The notes beneath the pieces were generated by a model. It ran no database searches. It was not told where the DNA came from and worked only from the letters and a program-made list of their open reading frames with translations. The translations under genes and the position numbers were made by a program. From Acidobacteriia bacterium UBA6623 (GTDB taxonomy: Bacteria; Acidobacteriota; Terriglobia; Bryobacterales; UBA6623), in NCBI GenBank assembly GCA_002433055.1, contig DJHJ01000026.1:25021-89020 (forward strand): a stretch of DNA of 64,000 bases, given 5' to 3'. Each line of letters begins with the position of its first letter. Positions within the stretch are counted from its first letter, which is position 1. This document shows positions 44,680-52,357 of this stretch, piece after piece.

Positions 44680-45906
44680 ATGTGGAACGGATTTAAAAAC
44701 ACGGTAAATCGAAAACGTGCAGGACTGTATTACCTTGTATCGTCAGTTTTTATTTTTTTGAGTTGCACCGAAGTTTTGGTTGTACCATCCCTGTATCTTC
44801 AGCGACAGGATCTTACTCAATACCTGAGCACAAATGCGCATATAGAACCACTCGACGATTCCGTGGTCACTGCTTCTGTTGATGGTCGCATCCAGTCCAT
44901 CGCTATCACTGAAGGAGAAAGAGTAATCCCCGGGGCCATAATCGCCACAATTGAGAATGATGCCATCTCTTCACATCTAAAAAAAACAGAGGCATTACTG
45001 GACGCATCGAAAGCTGCATTGCAACAAGCTCAGCACGTTGATGCTGTCGAGATAGAAAATATTCGTCACAAACTTAGCGATGCACGACATTACGAAAATG
45101 CCGCTGAGGAGCATCTCGCATCAATCGAACGGCTTGCAGCTCAAAAAGCAATTCCGCGCCGAAAGCTTGAGGAAGCACGATCCGCCTTATCCGTGCGAAA
45201 AGCAACAACAGAAACATTAGCCAAACAATGGGAAATGAGGTCTAGCACGCTCAAACAAACTTATGCCACAGCAAAAGTAGCGGAGGCTTCGGAAGCATAC
45301 CGTGTAGCCAAACAACAGCTTCATTTATCCGCTCTACGGGCCACCACTGAAGGAACTCTGTATTCCATAACAGTGAACCCGGGTGACTATGTCCATCAGG
45401 GAACTGTAATTGCGCGCATCGGAAATCTTGACAGCGTGCGAGTGGTTGTTTTTATTGACGAACCCGATCTCGGTCACCTCACGCACGGACTTAAGGCCAT
45501 TTTGAACACCGACACGTTTCCGGAGATGGTATGGAATTGTTACATTGACCACCTTCCTGCGCAGATTGTTGCATTCAATACCCGAAAGGTTGGCGAGGCA
45601 GTCTGCACGGTGCACAACCCAGAAAATAAACTGCTTCCGGGATTGAGCCTCAACGCCCGACTTGAAAGTGCGCGAGCCAAAAATGTACTGACTGTGCCAA
45701 GAGATGCACTTGTCTATCGTGATGGCATTTCGTACTTATGGCTTCGGGATCATGAAGGACGGGCAAAGAGGCAGCCGGTGGAATTGGGATTGCAAACTGA
45801 TTCCGAAATCGAAGTACGATCAGGTGTTTCGGAAGGAGATCAGATTCTTTTACTCGGAGGGGTTCGCCTAAAACCTGGTCAAAAGGTTCGCACGGAAGTC
45901 GAGTAG
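44680..45906 (+). CDS. MacA/HlyD-type efflux periplasmic adaptor
   Basis: The 408-residue membrane fusion protein has a short N-terminal anchor (about 17-35). It has a lipoyl half-motif DGRIQSIAITEGERVIPGAIIATIEN (about 68-93), a long coiled coil (about 95-210), the second lipoyl half TEGTLYSITVNPGDYVHQG, and a beta-barrel with a KNVLTVPRDALVYRDG membrane-proximal part. It bridges an inner membrane transporter to TolC. Gene order adaptor, TPR protein, MacB-type permease, TolC supports a tripartite efflux pump. Confidence 0.9.
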   Translation: MWNGFKNTVNRKRAGLYYLVSSVFIFLSCTEVLVVPSLYLQRQDLTQYLSTNAHIEPLDDSVVTASVDGRIQSIAITEGERVIPGAIIATIENDAISSHLKKTEALLDASKAALQQAQHVDAVEIENIRHKLSDARHYENAAEEHLASIERLAAQKAIPRRKLEEARSALSVRKATTETLAKQWEMRSSTLKQTYATAKVAEASEAYRVAKQQLHLSALRATTEGTLYSITVNPGDYVHQGTVIARIGNLDSVRVVVFIDEPDLGHLTHGLKAILNTDTFPEMVWNCYIDHLPAQIVAFNTRKVGEAVCTVHNPENKLLPGLSLNARLESARAKNVLTVPRDALVYRDGISYLWLRDHEGRAKRQPVELGLQTDSEIEVRSGVSEGDQILLLGGVRLKPGQKVRTEVE

Positions 45907-45988
45907 TCAACAGCGCTTGAAACCTGGAACTAGATCGCCAAATGTCAGATTAGCTTAATTCGAAAATCAGGTCCTAGGAGATTCCACA

Positions 45989-46771
45989 GTGCGGGTAGGT
46001 GCAATAACTCTAGCAGTCATATTTACATCATTGGGATTTTCTGACTCGCCCCCTACCCATTCAAACACCGAAATATTTTTAAAAGGAATTGCCTTTTACG
46101 ATCAGAAAAAGTACCCGCAGGCAATTAAAATATTCACAATGCTGACGACTCTTGAGCCAATACACTCCGACTACCATCGCTGGCTCGGTCGATCGTATGG
46201 TCGGCGAGCCGAAGCAATTAGCAAGTGGCAACTTCTTTCAAGTATGAAACTCGTTCGAAAAACACGTCTTTCTTTCGAGCTCGCAGTTCGGCTGGATGCA
46301 TCAAATCATAAGGCCCTACGTGACTTGTTTGATTTTTACCTTCAAACTCCTTTTTTATTAGGTGGCGGATTGGACAATGCGAAAGTCATCGCTAACAAAA
46401 TCAAGATGCTCGATGAGTCGATGGGGGAGCGTGCATGGGCCGAAATCCATGAAATGCGCGGCCAGACAATCAAAGCACGAGATCGGTTGAACCGTGCATA
46501 CGAACTTGACCGTTCTGGTCTAGATGTCCTTATCGCATTGGCATCGTTTGAGAGTCGCCATGGTGCCTTCGATCGAAGTGATGCACTGTATGCAAAAGCG
46601 TTTCAAGATCACCCAGAATCACCACAACTTTGGTTATCCCGAGCAAAATCCTTGCTTCGCTCCGGACGAAAAGAGACGGAAGCACTTCTCCTCTTGAAGC
46701 GATGTGTGGATGCCGACTCCAACTCTGATTCTTCCGTACTGCAGCAAGCTCAAAAACTTTTGAACCAATGA
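45989..46771 (+). CDS. Exported TPR protein in the efflux operon
   Basis: The protein is 260 residues long from GTG 45989, with AGGAG eight bases upstream. It has a weak signal peptide (about 1-18) followed by TPR-type repeats: GIAFYDQKKYPQAIKIFTML (about 31-50), GRSYGRRAEAISKW, ASFESRHGAFDRSDALYAKAF and DHPESPQLWLSRAKSLL. It overlaps the permease start by 4 bases (ATGA). TPR proteins in such operons may help assembly or substrate delivery; that role is inference. Confidence 0.75.
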   Translation: MRVGAITLAVIFTSLGFSDSPPTHSNTEIFLKGIAFYDQKKYPQAIKIFTMLTTLEPIHSDYHRWLGRSYGRRAEAISKWQLLSSMKLVRKTRLSFELAVRLDASNHKALRDLFDFYLQTPFLLGGGLDNAKVIANKIKMLDESMGERAWAEIHEMRGQTIKARDRLNRAYELDRSGLDVLIALASFESRHGAFDRSDALYAKAFQDHPESPQLWLSRAKSLLRSGRKETEALLLLKRCVDADSNSDSSVLQQAQKLLNQ

Positions 46772-48003
46772 CCTCATCGCAACCACTTGCCCATACCCTT
46801 CGATACATGACGGATTGTCTTCGATTTGCGATAAATTCGATTCTCGCCTCGAAGACCAGGAGCTTTCTTACCGCGCTTAGCATGGTTGTTGCAAATTCGT
46901 CCGTCATTTTGGTCGTAAGTGTGGCACTGACTGGGAGGGACTTTGTCGTCGCACAAATTCAAGGAGTGGGCTCAAATCTCGTGTACGCATACTATGAGCC
47001 AGGCAGCAACGTCTCGCCATCGGAAGCGGACTACATCACTCGAGCTGATGTCAAAGCTGTACGTCGCAGCCTCGGAACGCGAGCGCGATCAGTAGCTGGA
47101 GTGATGAGCACCTGGTATCCATTATTTATTAACGGTCAAGAACGACAGGTTCGTATCCTTGGTGCTAGTGTGCACTATCAAAAAGTACGCAATTTGCAGG
47201 TACTTACCGGAAGCTTTTTCAATAAGCATGATACAGACACACGAGTGAAGGTATGCTTGCTAACAGAAACCCTGGCCCAGAGCCTGTTTGGCTCTTCACA
47301 GACTGCAGTCGGAAAAATTATTTCCATACATGAACTGCAATTTACCGTTATAGGTGTTTTCCGGGAAGGAGTACAAACTTTAGGGCAAACTGAGGTTTCG
47401 AGCGATTCGATTTTAATACCAATCACTGTTATCGAGTACTTTCGGGCTCGCGATCGAATTGATCCACTATACATCTCGGTATCCGCCGAAGATGATGTTG
47501 AGGATGTCACTTCGTTAGTTGCAAGCACCCTGTCAGCACGACATCGTCCTGGCTCTCGCTATCGAGTGCAAAATCTTAAAGTGATACTCAACACGGCACG
47601 AAACATAGCACAAGCACTAACTACCGCTCTCGTTGTTCTTGCTGGTCTCACTTTGCTGATCAGTGGCATTTTCATTATGAATATCATGCTAATTTCGGTG
47701 GGCGCTCGAACCAAAGAAATCGGTATCCGTTTATCGCTCGGTGCAAAACGAAGTCAGATTCGAATGCAGTTTCTTCTTGAAGCAGTTTGCCTCAGCATGA
47801 CAGGCGGGTTAATAGGTGTAATAGTGGGGATAAGCTTGCCATTAACTGCGCGTATGTTTTTCCCTTCTCTTACGATCCCGATCGCACCACTCTCGATTGT
47901 TGCCGCTTTCATGGTGTCAGGTTTGGTTGGTATTTTCTTCGGTCTTGTGCCCGCTGCTCGAGCAGCAACATTAGATCCAATTGAGGCCCTTCGTTATGAT
48001 TAG
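46768..48003 (+). CDS. MacB/FtsX-type ABC transporter permease
   Basis: The 411-residue protein has one N-terminal helix (about 30-50, SFLTALSMVVANSSVILVVS), a large periplasmic MacB-core domain (about 60-280), and three C-terminal helices. It ends in the FtsX signature ARTKEIGIRLSLGAKRSQIRMQFLLEAV and the family-typical ARAATLDPIEALRYD. It is the inner membrane part of a MacB-type pump that couples ATP use to motion across the periplasm. In most homologous operons the ATPase gene is adjacent; here no ABC ATPase lies between adaptor and TolC. The ATG overlaps the TPR gene by four bases. Confidence 0.9.
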   Translation: MTSSQPLAHTLRYMTDCLRFAINSILASKTRSFLTALSMVVANSSVILVVSVALTGRDFVVAQIQGVGSNLVYAYYEPGSNVSPSEADYITRADVKAVRRSLGTRARSVAGVMSTWYPLFINGQERQVRILGASVHYQKVRNLQVLTGSFFNKHDTDTRVKVCLLTETLAQSLFGSSQTAVGKIISIHELQFTVIGVFREGVQTLGQTEVSSDSILIPITVIEYFRARDRIDPLYISVSAEDDVEDVTSLVASTLSARHRPGSRYRVQNLKVILNTARNIAQALTTALVVLAGLTLLISGIFIMNIMLISVGARTKEIGIRLSLGAKRSQIRMQFLLEAVCLSMTGGLIGVIVGISLPLTARMFFPSLTIPIAPLSIVAAFMVSGLVGIFFGLVPAARAATLDPIEALRYD

Positions 48004-49363
48004 ACTCCACTCATTTACTACACAATACACACTCGGACAAAGTTCAACAGGTCCACAAATATGGAAACTGTTCTTATCGTTGTCAGTCTGTTTTTTGGGT
48101 ATAAGCCCTCCGTCTGTCATGCTGGCTGAATCGACACAATCAATCACTTTGCTTCAGGCTATCAAGATTGCCGTGGAGCAAAACCCTGATGTTTTATTAG
48201 CTCGGCTCGATGTCAAAAAAGCAACTCACAGCGTCCGTGAAGCCAAAGCTCCTTTTTCACCAAAGCTCCATGTTGGCTCTGGGTTAGCAGTGTCTAGTGG
48301 CATTCCGCAAAGTGTGGATGGTGCTTCTCCTGCAATTATGCGTGCCGTGGGTCGGCAGTTTATTTTTAATCGCGAGCAGTCGAACCATGTCAGACGTGCA
48401 CGTGAACTTGTTGCGGCCTCGAAGCATGCAATGGGATCTCAACAAGATGAAGTCGCATATCGTGTGGCTTCTACTTATCTAGACTTTGAGCAATCGTGGC
48501 GTAGAAGCCGATTATTGGAAGATCAGCTATCTCACTTCACACGTATCGAAAATGTCATCAACGCTCAAGTTGCCGATGGTCACGCAATCCCGCTGGCCGC
48601 ACAACGTGCACGTCTCGACACAGTCACTGCAAATCGTACCCTGAAAATAGAACGGGCCCAATCACGCATCTTGGAAGCAACCTTACAGTATGAATTAGGG
48701 GTGACGCGTGCGGTTCGGCTTCGTCCTGCACCAACCGATTTTGTAATGACTGCAAAACTCCCCGAGGATGCCAAAGCCGCGCAGCTATTAGCCCTTGAAC
48801 GCAATCCTGAACTGCACCGCATAGCAGCTGACTTACGTGCAAACGGGTACGCTCTCCAAGCAGCGAAAGGATCACTTTTCCCTCGAGTTGATCTAGTTGC
48901 GCAATACTCACTATTGGGACGTTTTAACAAATACGAAGACTTTTTCAATAAGTTCCAACGCCACAATGGGCAATTTGGAGTATCCCTTCAAATTCCAGTT
49001 TTTGGCCGAAAAGAAGTTAAAGCTCGTACCGGAAAAATCCGTGTTGAAGCCCAGAGACTCGACGTTCGTCAAAAGGCAATCCAATCCTGGTTGAATCTCG
49101 AATTGATACGTCTGTATGAAGAACTCGATCTTGCGAATAACATGCAGAGTCTCTCTCGGGCAGAGCTTGACTTGACACGTGAAAAACTTAGCGTACAGCT
49201 CGCTAAATTTGATGAAGGTCTAATTTCAATGGAGGAAATCGAACGCGCTCGCTTACAGGAAAGTCTTGCATGGAATAACTATTACGATTCCCAATATGCC
49301 TTACAAAAAAAGAAACTTGGCGTCATGCACCAAACGGGTCAATTAGCTCGTGCCGGGATGTAA
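47996..49363 (+). CDS. TolC-family outer membrane efflux protein
   Basis: The 455-residue protein from ATG 47996 overlaps the permease stop by eight bases; the signal peptide is about 20-45. It has two helical repeats of the outer membrane efflux family: ITLLQAIKIAVEQNPDVLLARLDVKKA (first) and AKAAQLLALERNPELHRIAADLRANG (second), plus GRFNKYEDFFNKFQRHN in the barrel. It forms the outer membrane exit duct. A TTG start at 47981 is possible. Confidence 0.9.
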   Translation: MIRLHSFTTQYTLGQSSTGPQIWKLFLSLSVCFLGISPPSVMLAESTQSITLLQAIKIAVEQNPDVLLARLDVKKATHSVREAKAPFSPKLHVGSGLAVSSGIPQSVDGASPAIMRAVGRQFIFNREQSNHVRRARELVAASKHAMGSQQDEVAYRVASTYLDFEQSWRRSRLLEDQLSHFTRIENVINAQVADGHAIPLAAQRARLDTVTANRTLKIERAQSRILEATLQYELGVTRAVRLRPAPTDFVMTAKLPEDAKAAQLLALERNPELHRIAADLRANGYALQAAKGSLFPRVDLVAQYSLLGRFNKYEDFFNKFQRHNGQFGVSLQIPVFGRKEVKARTGKIRVEAQRLDVRQKAIQSWLNLELIRLYEELDLANNMQSLSRAELDLTREKLSVQLAKFDEGLISMEEIERARLQESLAWNNYYDSQYALQKKKLGVMHQTGQLARAGM

Positions 49364-49457
49364 CAGTGAAGAATGTAAACACTACGTACCTTACCCGGTC
49401 AAATCAAGCTACAATTTTTCTTGCAAGAGAACTATGGCCTGACGCCGATCAATTATA

Positions 49458-50786
49458 TTGACCTCTATCCGTTTTAATGTTTACCTAAAAACCCTTGGGC
49501 TGGATCACATCCACTTTCGCTCGTGGGCGATGTATGACTGGGCAAACTCCGCCTTCAGCACTACAGTTGTTGCCGCACTTCTCCCTATTTATTACCACCA
49601 AGTAGCTGCAATCGGTCTTGAACAAAACTTGCGTACTGCTTATTGGGGGTACACCCAAACTATCGCACTCCTTATCATTGCCGTTCTGGCTCCTGCACTC
49701 GGCGCCGCTGCAGATTACGCAGGCAAAAAGAAAATTTACTTGATTTGGTTTGTTGCTCTTGGTGTCATCGGCACTGGATTGTTAACACTCGTCAAAGAAG
49801 GAGATTGGCTCTTCGCGTCCGGGGTTTTTGTGTTGGGATATGTGGGGTTCAGCGGAGCAGAGATTTTTTATGAATCCTTCCTGCCGCACATTGCCAAACG
49901 CAATCAGATCGATCGTGTTTCGTCCTCTGGTTATGCAGTTGGGTACATCGGTGGTGGTTTACTCTTGGCCGTTCACCTGGCCTGGGTGACCACGCCACAA
50001 AGCTTTGGCTTCGTGGACAGCAGTCAAGCCTCGCGTGTGGCCTTTCTCACTGCCGCCATATGGTGGGCATGCTTCACAATACCGTTCTTGCGAAATGTTC
50101 CGGAACCAGTTCGGCACTCTCCCAGCAATACAGAACGGGGACACCCTGTGTTTTACATTGGCATCAAGCGAGTCATGAAAACTTTTCATGAAATACATCG
50201 CTACCGTGAACTTTTCACTTTTTTGGTTGCGTTTTGGTTCTATAGCGATGGCATAAACACCGTGATTAAAATGGCAGCGATCTATGGAACAGAAATAGGG
50301 ATCGGCCGGACTGACCTCATTGGCGCTCTGCTACTTGTGCAGTTTTTAGGCATTCCAGCAACATTTTGGTTTGGTGCTCTAGCTCATCAAATTGGCCCAA
50401 AACGAGGAATCTACATTGCCTTAGTTGTCTATTCTGCTGTCTCAGTTTTAGCTTTTTTTATGAGCGAACCGTGGCATTTTTGGGTGCTTGCAGGTTGCGT
50501 CGCCTTGGTCCAAGGTGGCAGCCAAGCTTTAAGTCGTTCACTTTACGCCTCGATGGTTCCACATGACCACTCCTCGGAGTTTTTCGGCTTATATGGCATC
50601 ACCAGCAAGGCAGGAAACATATGTGGACCCCTTGTTTTCGCTCTCATCAGTCACATGACTGGCAGCAGCCGGTTAAGTATCTTGTCACTTCTCGTGTTTT
50701 TTGTTGTGGGAATGTTGTTACTCTCGAAAGTCAATATCGAAACGGGTCAAGCAACGCACGAAAATGGAGCTAGCATCGAGAAATAA
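49458..50786 (+). CDS. UMF1/Atg22-like MFS transporter
   Basis: The 442-residue protein has twelve helices; the N-terminal signature FRSWAMYDWANSAFSTTV at 21-38 marks the UMF1 (Atg22-like) branch. The central AAIYGTEIGIGRTDLIGALLLVQ and FWFGALAHQIGPKRG segments fit. It is possibly an amino acid or peptide exporter; the substrate is unknown. The TTG at 49458 is the only start that keeps the conserved N-terminus; the nearby ATG is out of frame. Confidence 0.8.
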   Translation: MTSIRFNVYLKTLGLDHIHFRSWAMYDWANSAFSTTVVAALLPIYYHQVAAIGLEQNLRTAYWGYTQTIALLIIAVLAPALGAAADYAGKKKIYLIWFVALGVIGTGLLTLVKEGDWLFASGVFVLGYVGFSGAEIFYESFLPHIAKRNQIDRVSSSGYAVGYIGGGLLLAVHLAWVTTPQSFGFVDSSQASRVAFLTAAIWWACFTIPFLRNVPEPVRHSPSNTERGHPVFYIGIKRVMKTFHEIHRYRELFTFLVAFWFYSDGINTVIKMAAIYGTEIGIGRTDLIGALLLVQFLGIPATFWFGALAHQIGPKRGIYIALVVYSAVSVLAFFMSEPWHFWVLAGCVALVQGGSQALSRSLYASMVPHDHSSEFFGLYGITSKAGNICGPLVFALISHMTGSSRLSILSLLVFFVVGMLLLSKVNIETGQATHENGASIEK

Positions 50787-50908
50787 ATCTAATCAATACG
50801 GACTTACTAGAAACAACTGCACGCAAGTCGGTCAACGGTGCGAGGATTGATATCCTAATGGTAGAGACATCCACTACTTTGTAGAACAGATCTGTTTGTC
50901 AACCTCTT

Positions 50909-51511
50909 ATGTACCTTAAAATTCTGTCACACCCTATCTTCTTAAGCCTAGATTTTCACTTCCCAATGGTGATCGATCTTTCTCACCCTGTGATTATGCT
51001 GGAAGGCGAGAATGGTTCTGGTAAGTCAACACTGCTGCACGCGATTGCATGTGCTCTGCGAGGTGAAGAAGTAGAGCAATACGCCTACACCCTGAAAGAA
51101 GCGGACACCATTGCTCGCGAAAAAGTGCTGCTATTCGACGCAGAACAACACAATCCTAGAACACAACCACATATCTTCGACGATGACCCAAAAATGAAAG
51201 AGTTTGTGGAAACCGCAAGTCACGGTCAGGTCATGTTATCGCTTTTCAGCAAAACCTTTCCGTCGATGCCGGATGGGACCATTTTACTTCTCGATGAACC
51301 AGAGATGGCACTATCACAATCAAACCAAAGACGTATCTTGAAGATGCTTCAAGAATTGGCCGATCAGAAACAATTCCGAGTAATCGCCGCTACTCACTCA
51401 CCCATACTTCTGGGAGCACCGGAAACATACGTCATCAATCTTGATCGTAGCGTAAACCGAAATATTATCCGCGATGATTTTGGCGTTCAAGGTGCCAGCA
51501 CAATACAGTAA
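50909..51511 (+). CDS. Small ABC/SMC-type ATPase (COG3910-like)
   Basis: The 200-residue ATPase has Walker A GENGSGKST at 33-41, the degenerate signature SHGQVMLSLF (about 108-117), Walker B TILLLDEPEMALS (about 128-140) and the switch His in ATHSPIL. This layout matches a group of stand-alone predicted ATPases (COG3910-like) of unknown role, slightly shorter than usual (about 240). It has no LSGGQ motif and so is not the missing ATPase of the efflux pump. It is convergent with the HAD gene, 18 bases apart. Confidence 0.8.
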   Translation: MYLKILSHPIFLSLDFHFPMVIDLSHPVIMLEGENGSGKSTLLHAIACALRGEEVEQYAYTLKEADTIAREKVLLFDAEQHNPRTQPHIFDDDPKMKEFVETASHGQVMLSLFSKTFPSMPDGTILLLDEPEMALSQSNQRRILKMLQELADQKQFRVIAATHSPILLGAPETYVINLDRSVNRNIIRDDFGVQGASTIQ

Positions 51512-51529
51512 TACTTCATCGCGTATTTT

Positions 51530-52180
51530 TCAGACCAATAGTTTTGTCAATTCAGTGAAACAGGAAATGACCGCACACGGTTTGTACGCTAAAAAAGCAG
51601 AAGAATCTGTCACACCTGTCACGGCCGCAATAAATCTGATATTGGCATTCTTGGCAGTTTGAGCGTCAACCCTACTGTCGCCTACGTAGACTGTCTCTGA
51701 TGCGTTCAAATTAAGCTTCCGGAGCGCTCGATCGAGACCTTCAGGGTGCGGTTTATGATGGAGTACATCCTCACCACCAACCACGACTTGAAAGAGATAT
51801 GTCATCCGTTCACGAAAAAGAACCTCTTCAATTCGGGAACGAAATTTGGTCGACACAATCCCCAAGTGCAGTCCTCTTTTTTGGAGCTCAACAAGTGTTT
51901 CGACAACACCTGGGAATAGATAAGTCTCATCAACCATGATTTGGTCTGACAATTCACGCCACAGCGACCTAAATTCCAGTGCTCGACATCTATATTTCTC
52001 TCCTGCTAGTTCGGCAAGAGTATCAGGCAATGAAAGACCAATCGTACGTCTAATCTTATCTTCTGACACCGTATCTAGACCAAGCCCCGTCAGTGCATGA
52101 TTAGCACACTTCACGACGGCAGATGATGAGTCAGCTAACGTATAGTCGAAATCAAATAAAATCGCCCGTACTTGGTCCAT
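51530..52180 (-). CDS. HAD-superfamily phosphatase (phosphoglycolate-phosphatase-like)
   Basis: The 216-residue protein from ATG 52180 has motif I DFDYT at about 8-12 (Tyr in place of the usual Gly), the cap domain at about 18-80, and motif II STK after LGIVSTKFRS. Motif III is Lys in HKPHPEGLDRAL, with motif IV VGDSRVD. It removes phosphate from a small molecule; PpaX/Gph-like. ATG 52201, seven codons earlier, is equally possible. It is not linked to its neighbours. Confidence 0.85.
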   Translation of the reverse strand: MDQVRAILFDFDYTLADSSSAVVKCANHALTGLGLDTVSEDKIRRTIGLSLPDTLAELAGEKYRCRALEFRSLWRELSDQIMVDETYLFPGVVETLVELQKRGLHLGIVSTKFRSRIEEVLFRERMTYLFQVVVGGEDVLHHKPHPEGLDRALRKLNLNASETVYVGDSRVDAQTAKNANIRFIAAVTGVTDSSAFLAYKPCAVISCFTELTKLLV

Positions 52181-52357
52181 CACGATACGGTAGCACTTCA
52201 TCTCATCAGCAATGCTGCGACTTCGCTATATCAACCTAATAGGTAAAATTAATCTAAGGCAGTTACAACAAATTAAAAATCAGATAAAATGTTTTAAGAA
52301 GTTGAACATTAGTTGATTGTTCGGTCAAATTTTTTAGCTAACAATCAGAATTACCAT

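Noticed and set aside
50909..51511. The small ATPase as the missing partner of the MacB-type permease
   Set aside because: It lacks the LSGGQ signature, is of the stand-alone COG3910-like type, and is separated by a transporter gene.
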